Positions 23,627-34,197 are shown, counted from the first letter of the stretch. The stretch: 64,000 bases of DNA from Phytopythium helicoides (GCA_024867545.1 JANFNE010000058.1:62001-126000), one strand, 5' to 3'. Numbers and translations are program-made. Notes: a model not told the origin generated them from the sequence alone.

Positions 23627-25087
23627 TTACACACGCACGGCAGGCGAGTTCACAAACGAACCCTCCTCCACATCCGCCTCATCCGACTTCGCCTTCGCGC
23701 TATCCATCAGACCCTTGCGCTCCTTCGTGCCAGTCACCTCCGTCTGCACGTTCTCCTCATCCTCAACCGCGTGCTCCGCCTTGGCGCCAGCAATCGTGCG
23801 CTCCAGGTCGCGCTGAGCCTTACGCTTGCGAATCACCCACACGACAAGGACGACAATAAGCGCGATCAGAGCAACCGTGGCAGAACCAGCAATGGCGACT
23901 TCCTTGCCATCCAGGTCCTCGAGACGCGAGAAGAAGTCCGTCTTCACAGCATCAGTCTCGGTCGTCGTCCCGTTCGAGGCGTGGATATGCTTCATAGGCT
24001 GAGCAAGGAACTTCTTGCGCTGCTTAGGAGTCATACACTCAGGAACCTCGTTCGTGATCTTCAGCCAGTTCACAATCTCGCCCTCCTCACGATGACCGCA
24101 CTCCGTAAGCAACAGACGCTTTCCCTCCGGCAGGAAGTTCAGGATGAAGCGACCCTGCGTCTGGTCCTCCCCGTCCTTCATGCAGCTAATGTACGTCACG
24201 ACGTGGTACTCGAACGTTCCGTTGCCGTCGGGCTTCTGCTCCACAGCGTTCAGCGTCATGTTGAAGGTATCGCAGACGTTGGTGTCGTTGTAGGAGATGA
24301 AGGCATACAGCGAGGCCTTAATGACGAGGAGAGGAGGGTCGTTGTAGACGCTGACCCATCCGTCCTTGTTGGTAAGATCGATCTTGTCAATCTCCGCGCT
24401 ACCCTCCGAGGATCCATCAATGACACCCTCGTTCTTGTCACCCGTGATCTTCTTGTCGTTCACAGCAGTGGTCGGTGCGGGAGTGTTCTCCACCTCTTCC
24501 TCCTCCTCCTCCTCAATCTCTGGGGCCGGGGTAGCCGCCTTCTTGGTCTTCTTCTTCTTCTTGTGCTTCTTGGTGGGGGCCGGGGCGGGCTCCTCCTCGA
24601 CCTCCGGCTCCGGTGCCTCCGTAGTCGGGGCAGGGGCCTTGGTCGTCGGCTTCGGAGTCGGCGCCGGGGTAGGAGCCAGGGTCGGCTCCGGAGTGGGCTC
24701 CGGCGCCTCTGTGGCCGGCTCAGGGGCCTCCGTAGCGGGGGCGGCCGTCTTCTTGTGCTTCTTCTTCTTGTGCTTCTTGGTAGGAGCCGGCGTGTGGGCC
24801 TCCTCCATCTCCTCCTCCTCCTCCTTCTCGTCCATTTCCTCCTCCTCGTAGGTCTCCTCGACGGCGTCATCTCCATCGCCGTCGTCAATGCCGTTGTGCA
24901 GCTCGCGGCTCATAAAGTCTGCCGTGAGCTTGCGCTGCGCGCTCACGACGGCCATGGAACTCGCGACAGCCACCGACGCGCCTGACAGCGCCAGCGCCGA
25001 GCTGGGCACGGCCTGAGACGGAGCAGCGAGCGCCGCGACCGCCGCGGCGGCCAGCACTGCAAAGCGGAAGACGCCCGACACGCGCAT
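23627..25087 (-). CDS. type I membrane protein, pair B copy 2
   Basis: 486 aa, paralogue of 21640-22860. Signal peptide starts MRVSGVFRFAVLAAAAVAAL. The mature N-terminus is acidic (Glu-rich), followed by an expanded stalk of alternating Lys blocks (KKHKKKKHKK, then KKHKKKKKTKK) and Pro/Thr/Glu repeats (PEPTPEPTLAPTPAPTPKPT). Such stalks resemble extended, possibly O-glycosylated or wall-bound spacers. The ectodomain, helix and tail are nearly the same as in copy 1, down to the terminal NSPAVRV. The two genes therefore differ mainly in stalk length, by about 80 residues. The CCAAT element at 25217-25221 lies 130 bp upstream of the ATG. Function unknown; surface sensing or wall attachment is a guess from the architecture. 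Confidence 0.8.
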   Translation of the reverse strand: MRVSGVFRFAVLAAAAVAALAAPSQAVPSSALALSGASVAVASSMAVVSAQRKLTADFMSRELHNGIDDGDGDDAVEETYEEEEMDEKEEEEEMEEAHTPAPTKKHKKKKHKKTAAPATEAPEPATEAPEPTPEPTLAPTPAPTPKPTTKAPAPTTEAPEPEVEEEPAPAPTKKHKKKKKTKKAATPAPEIEEEEEEEVENTPAPTTAVNDKKITGDKNEGVIDGSSEGSAEIDKIDLTNKDGWVSVYNDPPLLVIKASLYAFISYNDTNVCDTFNMTLNAVEQKPDGNGTFEYHVVTYISCMKDGEDQTQGRFILNFLPEGKRLLLTECGHREEGEIVNWLKITNEVPECMTPKQRKKFLAQPMKHIHASNGTTTETDAVKTDFFSRLEDLDGKEVAIAGSATVALIALIVVLVVWVIRKRKAQRDLERTIAGAKAEHAVEDEENVQTEVTGTKERKGLMDSAKAKSDEADVEEGSFVNSPAVRV

Positions 25088-25839
25088 GATCGTCCAACTG
25101 CTGGAGAAGCTCCGGTCGCTTGAGCCTGGGCCGCGGGAAATTGGAGATTGATCCGGCACGGCGAGCGCTGCCACGCAGCAAGCCGCTGGCAGTGCACGGC
25201 TTCTACGTCATTTCGACCAATGGTGGGCCGGCACTCTACCCCGCCGCGTCTTGGTGGGAGCGGCGTGGAGGATGAGAACATACTCACTTCAAGATGTTTG
25301 GTCGGCGCCACAGAGAGAAAGGGCGGTGCAGACGGAAAAGGCTGGGCTGGGGTACTGTGCATCTGGAGTCCGCGCGGGATGGCTCGCGGCGCACTGGCTG
25401 CTCCGACTGGTTGCTGGCAGCACGCATCTGGTGTACAGTGCTGCGCACGCACGGCAAGTAGTGGCCAGAGCTGGAATCACACATGATAGACGCGTATTGC
25501 TACAAGCCCAGGAGGCTTGTGGCTCTATGCTACGTTGGAATGTACCGACAATCTTCGCAAAGATCGTTTGGCGCCAACGGCAACAATGCAACGACGGATG
25601 GTGGTGAGCTACGTTGACTTGCTTTGAGTATACTCGACATGGGAGAGTCCGGCGCCACGCAGCGCAGTGTGATTGGCTGACCACGCACCTGTCGTCGTGT
25701 TGAAGCCAAACGCCACTGTCAGTAGCCAGTTTCGTCCGCCCTGTCTGTGTCGTACTTTATCGGAGGATGACGGAGATGCCTGCCAGCCGATCTTTTTTTC
25801 AACCCATCCCGCAGGAAGGCGTTGAACTGATAAAAGGTC
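25088..25839. other. divergent intergenic
   Basis: 752 bp between pair B copy 2 and the acidic protein gene. CCAAT elements face both ways: 25217-25221 (TTTCGACCAAT) and the complement of CCAATCA at 25670-25676, about 165 bp before the ATG at 25840. No supported coding sequence; short frames in the middle look random. Confidence 0.45.
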
Positions 25840-26970
25840 ATGGGCAGACGCAGAGACGACGAGGAAGAAGAGCCGAGCAGCGGCGAAGAGGACGACGAGC
25901 AGAGCTCTGAGGGCAGCGAGTCTAGCAGCGAAGAGGACAGCGACGCCTCTGGTAGCGACGAAGAGGAAGAAGAAGAGGACGAAGAGAATGAAGAGGCGAG
26001 CAAGCGCGCGATGGTGCAGAAGGACGTCGAGCGGATGCGGACCATGTTCGCCGAAATGGACAAAATCAAGATGCGGCTGCAGTTCCGGCTGTCGGCTGTG
26101 CAAGAGGCAAAGGTTGAAGCGATACGGCGAGAGTACGAGCAGCGAGAAGAGCGCGAGCGACGGCACGCAGCGGCCGCTGACTTTGATGCTCCTGGACTAC
26201 CGTTAACGCTGCCTAATGATCCTGCTCCTCCGGAGCCACCAGCACCACCGCCGGTGCCTGTTACTCCGCTGAGAACCGACGCGTCCGTACAAACAGTAAA
26301 CGAGGCGGTGCATGTGGAGCGAGCCAGTCAGGTATCCATCCCGGCTCAGGAAAGGCCAACGACACCAGCGCAGGAAAGCCTTTACAGTAAAGATCGAGCC
26401 TCGGGAGCGGCTCTATCCTCGCGCTCGGATGGCCTTATAAGTAATCCCGTGAGCAACGAACTTCCGTCAGTCGAGGCACGATCACCGGGACTCAGCATCT
26501 ACGATCTCAACGAGTCTGTCGGGGTGGAAGGCACGCCGCTTTCCAGCGTGACTGCGAGCGCGTTCTGCGACAAGGTGATGGGGATGTCGCGATCCAAGAA
26601 GCTCAATCCGATACCGTCAGAATCGAGTAATTCGGAGTACTCGGCAACTCCAGACGAGTCGTCCTACCATTCGACAGCTGTCAGGCAACCCCAAGCAAGC
26701 GGTGGTATCCGTGGCTCAGGTTCGCCTCGCCACCAAAACAGGTCGATCTACAGCGATCCGACTTCATACACCGACAGTCAGCCGAGCATGGCCGAGGAAC
26801 CACCTCGTGGCTCTGTATCTCGCAACTCCCGTACCACCGGGACGACGTTTAACGGCCTGGACAGCCTGCGCCCGCCTTTGTCGCCGCTCGCGGCCGCCTC
26901 TACTGACAGCGAGAAGACCGACGAGCAGCGCGAGCTCGAGGCGATCCACGTGCTGCTGTTCGACCGCTGA
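25840..26970 (+). CDS. acidic, intrinsically disordered protein with coiled coil
   Basis: 376 aa, single exon, not recognised. Residues about 6-55 are almost purely Asp/Glu/Ser (EEDSDASGSDEEEEEEDEEN). Residues 56-110 form a charged helix likely to be a coiled coil (VERMRTMFAEMDKIKMRLQF, then EAKVEAIRREYEQREERERR). The rest is Pro/Ser-rich disorder, with a short helical end (EQRELEAIHVLLFDR). The acid-Ser start followed by a coil is reminiscent of Sds3/BRMS1-type corepressor subunits, but the diagnostic regions are not evident, so this is only a weak idea. The Ser-in-acid context would suit CK2 phosphorylation. CCAATCA (inverted) lies about 165 bp upstream. Confidence 0.7.
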   Translation: MGRRRDDEEEEPSSGEEDDEQSSEGSESSSEEDSDASGSDEEEEEEDEENEEASKRAMVQKDVERMRTMFAEMDKIKMRLQFRLSAVQEAKVEAIRREYEQREERERRHAAAADFDAPGLPLTLPNDPAPPEPPAPPPVPVTPLRTDASVQTVNEAVHVERASQVSIPAQERPTTPAQESLYSKDRASGAALSSRSDGLISNPVSNELPSVEARSPGLSIYDLNESVGVEGTPLSSVTASAFCDKVMGMSRSKKLNPIPSESSNSEYSATPDESSYHSTAVRQPQASGGIRGSGSPRHQNRSIYSDPTSYTDSQPSMAEEPPRGSVSRNSRTTGTTFNGLDSLRPPLSPLAAASTDSEKTDEQRELEAIHVLLFDR

Positions 26971-27270
26971 TGGCTGCAATTGCTGAGCACGCAGTGATGC
27001 TGCAGCTGTCTGGGTGGCAGTAAAGGAAGTGAGCATTTCGAGCAATGCAGTATGTAGCCATGTCGGATGGCAAGCTTCCGACGTTCCTGTGACAAGTGCA
27101 TCAGTTCGTGTGGTGAACACCAAGCGTCGTTTGGCTGCTTTTGATTGGCCAAAATAATTCCTTCCCCCATCACCTCTATTAGTGGATAACCTGAGTTTTT
27201 CGCCGAAACGAGGAAAAACACGCACATTGATCGCCGAGAGAATCGTCGGCGCTCGACTCGCGCGGTCGCC
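26971..27270. promoter_or_regulatory. intergenic upstream of TMEM245
   Basis: 300 bp. It holds the 3' end of the acidic gene and the promoter of the next. An inverted CCAATCA (TGATTGG) lies at 27142-27148, 123 bp before the ATG at 27271. Confidence 0.5.
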
Positions 27271-30200
27271 ATGGCGGAGCTCGTGGAGATGATCCTCGCG
27301 CAGGTGCGCGCTGCGTCTGCTGGTTCCCGAGTGCTCTGTGTGCAGCGCGCTCGCCCGGCTCAGTTGTGGGGTTTCGAGGCTCAACACTAACGCGGAACGT
27401 CTGATCGTGGGGCGGCAGCTCATCGGAAACATCTCGACGGCGCTGATCATCGTGCTTTGCTACTTTAACTTCCTGCTGTTCGAGAACTATCTGCGCCTCA
27501 TCGTGTGGGCCTTCCTGGTCAGCCAGGCGCTGCGCCAGGCCAAGACGAACATCGTATCGATACTCGAGTACCTGAGCGACGACCCCGACGTCAACCGATA
27601 TGTACGAGCACGACACCAGCAGCAGCAGCAGCAAAGAGCAAACTTTCGTCTTGTAGGATACGCACTGACGGGATGTTCTTGCGTTGTTGTTGGATAGGGC
27701 TTCCTGAACTCGATCTTCTCGAAATGTGCCGACATCTTCATCACGCACGCTCACGACGGGTCTCGGCGCACTCCAAAGGAGCTGTTCCTTAACTACGGGA
27801 CGTTTTTGTTCCTGCTCATTGGCGCTGTGTCCATTTGGATGCGCATGTTTACGTGGGTCTCATTCCTGCATGCGTTCATCGGATTTTGGATTGTCGCGCT
27901 CAGCCTCATCAAGATCCTTGACCGGCGGATCTTCTACTACCGATACTTTATTTCAGATGAGGTACTCGTTTCCGTCCTGCTGATGCTTGGGTTCTTCATC
28001 GCCGTAAGTTTGCTCTTGACTCTTCGATATATAGTTGCTTTTGTCACTTACTAAAGGTGCTCTCTCCTCTGAAGATTGCGATGGTGGTGCTGTATCTCGG
28101 GACGGAAAGTTACTTGGAGGGTAGTCGAGCAGCCTCCGACGTCTCCGAATGGATCCAGCACAACTTCATTAATGACGAGCGCACACGGCAACTGTGGAGC
28201 GAGCAGATTGCCAATAGCCGTGCAATGATTTCCGAGGCAATCAGCGGCGTAGAAGACAACTACAACGACACGATGTGGTGGCCGCCACTCAAGAGTCTCG
28301 TCAAGACGTATTATTTCGATACCAAGGCGGACGGGGGAAATGCTACTGCTCATGCCTCGCTCTTTTCCAAGCTTCGCTTGCCTGAAAATATGACATTTGT
28401 CCAGGCAATCACATTCGCGTACTCCAAGGTTGACTCGGTCAACCTGACGTCAGTGCAGCTCACCGACTGGACATCGAAAGGCTTGGAGTTCAGCAGTCTG
28501 GCGTTGGGCTCTGTTGCGCAGCTCGTGTTCTTTGTGTTCACATTCCTGATCGCGTTTATTAGCTTGGGAGTTCGCGCATTCTTTTTCATCTCGACGCTGT
28601 TTTACCTTTTGTGCACCAAGTGGGACCCGATTGAGCGCTTTGTGGAAGATCTGCTCCCAATCCAAGTGAGCAAGCGACCGGATGTTGTCCAATCACTGCG
28701 CAAGGTTGTAGAAGGAGTCTTCTTTTTGCCGCTCAAGATGTCCAGCATTCACGCCATGGTGACAATGGTCTCATTCACGATCGTGAACGCGGATTACATG
28801 TATCTCGCGACCACTGTAACATTCTTCATCTCGATTGTGCCCATCATCCCTCCGTACTTGGTGTGCGTGCCATGGGTTATCTCCATCGGCATATCCTCGT
28901 CTGTGGTCAAAGCAATTGTGCTCTTCGTGACGCAGTACGTTGCCTTTACCGTTCTTGACGACATGCTGTACGAGAAAAGCATTGTGGCGGTCAATTCGTA
29001 CGTGTCAGCCCTGAGTGTGGTGTTCGGCGTGTATGTCTTCGGCTTCGAGGTGCGTTTCTGGTTTAAATGGTTTGAAGCTGTTTTCATGGTCTCTAAGCTT
29101 TTGTTCTGAATGATTTAGGGAGTCATTTTTGGACCACTCATCGTCTGCGGTGTATCGTTTGCATATGATGCATCCAACCACGGCATTCAAGCAGCTCAAG
29201 ATGATCATGGTCGAGCTTCTGACGACGCAGCCACAGATATGGTTGACGAGAGCGACGAAGATGGATCGCAAAGCCCTGGTTCGTCAATCGAAGATGATGA
29301 CCCCACCAAAACTGGGGAGAGCGCCGAGCGAGACGGCCAAGAGCTTGGCGGGCTCAACACGAATATTTTCTCGAATGCAATGTACCGAGTCATCTCAGCG
29401 CCGCTAGTTGATCGGGTCCGTCGCAGACTCTCAATCGACATAGCTATGGAGGACTCGGTATGCGTCACACTCGTTATCGAGGGTCTTAAAGTGGAGCGAA
29501 AAGTTCGCTTTGTTGTCAACAAGGCGTGGAGTCTCAAGGCAATGTATGAAAACATCCGGCGCATGCTCCATGCGCAGGCTATTGAAGGTACAAAGTCACT
29601 TGTCTTTAAATGCCGGGAAACTCATAGTCTGACTGTGAATTTGATCCGTAGGGATTTACGATGCTGATGGCGCCGAGTTGCTGTCTCCACTACACATTCT
29701 CCCGAACGAAACCCTTCACGTGAGAGCACGTCCAAAGCTTCGCTCACAGACTTATCCAGATGGGTCTACTCACACCGACTCTCATCTGCGAGTGCTCATC
29801 CCTCCATTTTCCTCCACAGGTTCTCGTCGCCGGAGCCAAATTAGTATGAACACTGCAGCCACATCAAGCAAAGAAGAGATTCCTAGCGCGAATTCTACGC
29901 GCATAGATACTTCGACTATCTCCCCATCGTTTGGAAGCGGAAGGAAAATGGGAGCCATGACACCGATTCATGGTGCAACTGCGTCTCAGAGACTGGCGCA
30001 CGATCGTATCAAACGCCTTCACACAGCTGTCCCTGGACGCCGCCATAGTTTTGGAGCAGGACGATCGTCTGACGTCCCGTTGATCGACTCAGAGACCACA
30101 CCAGATGCTGCCACTCAGTCAAAGGGAAAGCGGACTCCTGTGGCGCAGGTATCTCGCTCTCGGTCGTCATCCTCAACTCAAGAAAACGATTCAGTCTCCG

Positions 30201-30634
30201 ATGGCGAAACGTTCTTCACCCCAACAAAAGAACGCATCCAAGCTTTGCAGAAGGAGATAGCTGACCCCAAGATCGGTTCCAGCCCATTTGCTTCACCGGC
30301 TAGCTCGAAATCTTCTAGACGAAGTCGAGACTCATTGGATGTACCATCAACTGACTATGTTGGCGCCACAGTGGTCGGAAATGCAACGGTTGTTGGCGAT
30401 GGAGATGATGATCAAGGAATGGACGCCAAGGATCCTGCGGCGCCAAAACAACCAGCTCTCGGCAAGCGTACTCGTGCGTTGCGAATGACCGGTGGTGCAA
30501 AGCTCATGTTTTCTCCGCTTGCCGTGGAGACTAAGCGGGCGTTAGCCTACGATGAAGAAGATGAAAAGGACGACGAAAAACCAAGCGAAAGGACATCGGC
30601 TGAAGAAGCGAAAACGGCGAAAGAGTTGAAATGA
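27271..30634 (+). CDS. TMEM245: TMEM245-like protein (AI-2E transporter superfamily) with extra C-terminal domain
   Basis: Polytopic membrane protein. Exons: 27271-27303, 27419-27601, 27698-28003, 28075-29049, 29119-29587, 29652-30634 (982 aa). Family hallmarks are FENYLRLIVWAFLVSQALRQ after the first helix, FFLPLKMSSIHAMVTMVSFT, IVPIIPPYLVCVPWVISIGI and GVIFGPLIVCG. All match the layout of human TMEM245 and the bacterial AI-2E permease fold. The first intron (115 bp) is inferred: the frame from ATG 27271 reconnects only with the acceptor at 27418, and CTAAC lies 27 nt before it. Beyond the last helix a cytoplasmic region of about 480 aa contains an acidic linker, then a small domain (VCVTLVIEGLKVERKVRFVV ... 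IYDADGAELLSPLHILPNE) with a ubiquitin/doublecortin/KHA-like pattern, then Ser-rich disorder. Transported substrate unknown. Confidence 0.85.
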
Positions 30635-30807
30635 CGATGACAAAAGAGTTGAAATGACCGAGCAAAGGCCTCGCTGCGTGGAAGTGAGGTGCTCATTTTT
30701 GGCTCAGATTTTTCTTTTACAGTGACGTAATTATAGTTTGATGTGTATTCGAGCTTCTGTTTTCACAGTGCAATTCATTTGAACCCTTCTGTTGGTGCAC
30801 AGGAGCA

Positions 30808-32922
30808 ATGGAGCCGAGCTTTATTGCGACTCCTTATGTTCAAGCGAGTACTCCGTCGAGTGCGGAGCTCCGCGCCATGCTTGACCAGCAAGAGGCGCAA
30901 TACCTCGAGTGGCGTCAGACACGAAAACCAGTGAATCATGCATTTGCAAGCCGTAAACTGAACAGTAGCATCGCTCTCGCTCCAGTTGGTCTTCGATCGC
31001 CAAGCTCCCCAGTTGAAGTAATACGGCAAAAATTTGCCCTTGGCTCCACGAACATGACCGAGCTACCGCAATTTGGACATGGGAAAAGGAAAGGTGCCAT
31101 TCAGCTAGGATTGGGCGTTCATGGGTTGCTGCCGCCTAGCTCAAGAAAAGAGCTACCTCGGCTGTCGTCAGCAGGAAACGCTGACCTCTCCATCCACTCT
31201 AGGAAGAGTTTGAGGGGAGTTGCGTTTGGTCAAACCGTGGCTGAGAGACCCAAACTGACATCAGAAGTAGTGAGAGTTGCAGACGTGGAGCTGAAGCCTG
31301 CTTCAGGAGACCGGCAAGAAGGTATTGCAGCTACACGATCTATACGAGTGCCTCGCGCTGCGTACAAGTATCTCAAACCTTACTTATATGACTACTACAC
31401 GCGCCAAGTTTTCTCATGTGCCGCTCAAAATGAAGATGATAATGTTGCTACCAACAAAACTGAAATTGCTGGTGAGGACTCAAATGAAGGAGAGGACAAT
31501 GGGCAGCAAAACAGTGACACTGACTCGTATACTAGCGAGGAAGAGTCTTCAAACCCATTCTCTGCTACAGAAGACGCACGCAGTTTAGTTGTTCCTGGAC
31601 TTGCGCTTCTTTCATCAGAAGTGTACGATGAGATGTTCCAATTTGACTGGAGCATGAGTGGAGTAGAAAAGTCGGTTCGAGATGCTGTTGATCGGAGACG
31701 AATCGCTGAGATTCTACGAAGTGGGTACCGTGTACTGCTTTGGTTTTTCCGGTATTATGCTGGAAACGCTGCGATTAACTCTGGAGCGACAGTGAAAGGC
31801 CCAGGAAGTGCTGTAGACCGTCTCGGCAGCGCCTTGGGTAGCAGGCTTTTTGAGATACCAAGTGGACTACGATTACTCGAAGACTTGAATATTCAGTGCG
31901 TCGAAACCACGGCGTTTGGCATAACTGATGCGCCTCTCAAACGGGAAAATATCATCGACTTTTTGCTCGGTGTAGCGCGAATGAACAGTGCGCACGCTGC
32001 AAATCCAGCGCGCCAGCGAGTTCTTGCGAATGACGGTGTCGAGCTTTCAGAATCAGTGCGGGCTCTGGTGCATGACCATTTTGCCGCGTTTTCGCAGATT
32101 CAAGACGTAAATCACTTTCGTGCTGTGTTTCTTACCAAGCCAACAATAAGTTGCAAGGCTAATGTTGATGTTGAAGCATTATTAGAGCATCATGCAATCA
32201 GCATTTCAAATTTCTTCGAGGAGCTAACTCGGCCTGCTACTGGATTTCCAAGCAGCAATAATGCGACGAGCAACACCAACTATACCAACGGCGGAAACAT
32301 CCTGGCTGGAAGCAGGCAGCGCAACGAAAAGGCGTACCAAACAAATGCGGGGGTGTCGTGCTCTCAGTTTGTGCAAATTCTTCACGCACTAAAGCTAATT
32401 GCAAACAAGGGTGGCGAAACAATTCCCAACGTAAATTCTGAAGCAGCAGGCGTATCTTCAAATTCCCAAACGCTTGGTGTTGAATTGCCACCCATAGGTA
32501 TTGAAGAAGTTCGTGCAGTGCGGATTTTTCTTTCGTGCCTTCCTATGGTGTCCCCTCCTGCCATCACCGATACCACGCCGCCACCAAGTCAACCACAAGA
32601 GTTACAGCTTCCGCAGTTTACAGAGGCCCTACTTCGGGTGTCGCTTGCTTGGCGCGAGCGAGAAATCTGCCGGGGGCGGTACGACGTTTGTCCTGGTCAG
32701 CTTTCATCTAGTGTTTGTGAATGCCGCTCAGAGCTGATGGATTACTCATTCGACGAATTTCGCGGAGCTGTTGATCAGGTACTGACTCGTATCCATTCTC
32801 ATCGGCTCTCGAGAGTGCAGAAGCGAGCGTCAATCAAGATGGCGTCTATTCGATCTGTTCGGCGACCCCGAGCTCGCTTATCCCATGGCAGTATCTCCGC
32901 CGTTGATGGAGTCCCTGAGTAG
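30808..32922 (+). CDS. unknown 704-aa protein
   Basis: Single exon, not recognised. The N-terminal ~190 aa are basic and poorly structured. A likely folded region begins with RSIRVPRAAYKYLKPYLYDY, followed by an acidic insert (TDSYTSEEESSNPFS). Later come helical blocks: RRRIAEILRSGYRVLLWFFR, ENIIDFLLGVARMNSAHAAN, SCSQFVQILHALKLIANKGG and LQLPQFTEALLRVSLAWRER. Patterns of the form F(V/T)EALLR(V/I)A recur in EF-hand-like proteins of flagellate eukaryotes, so a flagellar or cytoskeletal role is conceivable, but this is weak inference. Two low-complexity Asn/Ser/Thr inserts interrupt the folded parts. The basic C-terminus (KRASIKMASIRSVRRPRARL) could bind nucleic acid or membrane. No signal peptide or membrane helix. 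It lies 173 bp after TMEM245 on the same strand. Confidence 0.7.
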   Translation: MEPSFIATPYVQASTPSSAELRAMLDQQEAQYLEWRQTRKPVNHAFASRKLNSSIALAPVGLRSPSSPVEVIRQKFALGSTNMTELPQFGHGKRKGAIQLGLGVHGLLPPSSRKELPRLSSAGNADLSIHSRKSLRGVAFGQTVAERPKLTSEVVRVADVELKPASGDRQEGIAATRSIRVPRAAYKYLKPYLYDYYTRQVFSCAAQNEDDNVATNKTEIAGEDSNEGEDNGQQNSDTDSYTSEEESSNPFSATEDARSLVVPGLALLSSEVYDEMFQFDWSMSGVEKSVRDAVDRRRIAEILRSGYRVLLWFFRYYAGNAAINSGATVKGPGSAVDRLGSALGSRLFEIPSGLRLLEDLNIQCVETTAFGITDAPLKRENIIDFLLGVARMNSAHAANPARQRVLANDGVELSESVRALVHDHFAAFSQIQDVNHFRAVFLTKPTISCKANVDVEALLEHHAISISNFFEELTRPATGFPSSNNATSNTNYTNGGNILAGSRQRNEKAYQTNAGVSCSQFVQILHALKLIANKGGETIPNVNSEAAGVSSNSQTLGVELPPIGIEEVRAVRIFLSCLPMVSPPAITDTTPPPSQPQELQLPQFTEALLRVSLAWREREICRGRYDVCPGQLSSSVCECRSELMDYSFDEFRGAVDQVLTRIHSHRLSRVQKRASIKMASIRSVRRPRARLSHGSISAVDGVPE

Positions 32923-32996
32923 CTTCTCCGACGGTTAGCCGTGTATTTTCGAAGCCGACTGCTCGCTCAATTCATCGACAGCTTCCGGAGGAGGAA

Positions 32997-33713
32997 ATGC
33001 CAGCAGCAGCAAATAATGCGGGCAAGCCAGAGCTACCTGAGGTGGATACAAATCCGTTCAAGATGGCTTCGGTCGGAAATCTGGCGCTGCTCAAGACACT
33101 CGTGGAGCCGCCGGAGGGATCCAGTGCCATTCCACTCAACGTGAATGCGACCGACCAATTTGGCTGCACAGCACTGGCGTGGGCAGCGCGCAATGGCTAT
33201 GGAGAGGTCATGGACTACTTGGCGGCACATGGGGCAGACATCGAAGTCCCAGGATTCGGTGGGCTCAGAGCACTACACCACGCTGCCAACCTTTCGCGAC
33301 TTGGGATTGCATCACGTCTGGTGGAGCTTGGCGCGAGCGTTGACGCAAAAGACGACGCGGGGAATACGCCACTGCATTTGGCTGCTTCTCGAGGAATTCT
33401 CAACCCGATACTCGTGCTGCTGAACGCTGGCGCCAAGGTTGACGCGACTACAGCGCAGGACGTGACGCCCCTCATGAAGGCAGCAAGTGCCGGCCATTCG
33501 ACCGCCGTAGAGAAGTTGCTCGATCACGGAGCCAATGCAGCATTAGCAAACCCCGAAGGAAACACTGCGCTTCATCTGGCTGCACGTGGTTCGTTCCCGG
33601 CGGTTGTCAAGTTGCTTCTAGACGCGCGCGCGTCCACAACGGTGAGGAACAAGCAGGGCAAGACGCCCAAGGACGTCGCGGGCTCGCCCGACATCGCCAA
33701 ACTGCTCGAGTAG
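32997..33713 (+). CDS. ankyrin-repeat protein
   Basis: 238 aa, single exon, made almost wholly of ankyrin repeats. After a 45-aa start come about five repeats: FGCTALAWAARNGYGEVMDY, RALHHAANLSRLGIASRLVE, AGNTPLHLAASRGILNPILV, DVTPLMKAASAGHSTAVEKL and EGNTALHLAARGSFPAVVKL. It ends in a capping repeat with GKTPKDVAGSPDIAKLL. No other domain, signal or membrane helix is present, so it should be a cytosolic or nuclear adaptor. It starts 74 bp after the previous stop. Small free-standing ankyrin proteins cannot be given a specific role from sequence alone. Confidence 0.88.
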   Translation: MPAAANNAGKPELPEVDTNPFKMASVGNLALLKTLVEPPEGSSAIPLNVNATDQFGCTALAWAARNGYGEVMDYLAAHGADIEVPGFGGLRALHHAANLSRLGIASRLVELGASVDAKDDAGNTPLHLAASRGILNPILVLLNAGAKVDATTAQDVTPLMKAASAGHSTAVEKLLDHGANAALANPEGNTALHLAARGSFPAVVKLLLDARASTTVRNKQGKTPKDVAGSPDIAKLLE

Positions 33714-33794
33714 AAAAACATTCAAGCAGTAGTGGCAACAGCTAAATCCAACAGCACTTGCATCCAGTCTTTTTTTGCATATTGATCAGCGTCG

Positions 33795-34197
33795 TCACTC
33801 GGCCTTCTTGGGTCGCGACCGCGGCATGTACTCGTAGAAGAAGGTCGGGAGCTTCTGGTACACTGTGTACTCGTCCGCCACAGCGTTCACGTTCGAGTCG
33901 GCTGCATTCACAACAGACACAACGGCAGATTAGTAATGGAAGGGCAGAAGACCGGCAACAAGCGTCGAGCCTACCAGCAGCGCCGTCTCGAGAGCCCGCG
34001 CCAGTGTATAGCTCGCTGATCTCGCGGCCGTAGCGGTCCCAGACGACGACGATGAGGAAGAGCAGGAAGAGCAGCAGTAGCACGAGCGCCCCAAGCAGCT
34101 TAAGCTCCAGCGGCACGGCCCACGACGTCGACGAGGCCGCCAGCAGCAGCTTGGCGTCGCCCGCGAGCTCCGGCAGCGCATCCATCGCCGCCGGCAT
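33795..34197 (-). CDS. small single-pass membrane protein, two exons
   Basis: 109 aa from exons 33975-34197 and 33795-33901 (73-bp intron, donor GTAGGC). The unspliced frame would run on into a Cys-rich nonsense tail; splicing instead gives the orderly end DEYTVYQKLPTFFYEYMPRS, then RPKKAE and stop. The N-terminal part contains one strong helix (LLGALVLLLLFLLFLIVVVW) flanked by DRYGREISELY. No signal peptide before it, so it is probably a signal-anchor protein. Family unknown. It diverges from NME7 with only 71 bp between the start codons, so the two probably share a promoter. Confidence 0.72.

Noticed and set aside
23771..24985. 404-codon Leu/Arg-rich frame antisense to pair B copy 2
   Set aside because: It is a mirror of Glu/Lys/Ala/Pro codons in the sense gene; the composition is repetitive and there is no independent support.
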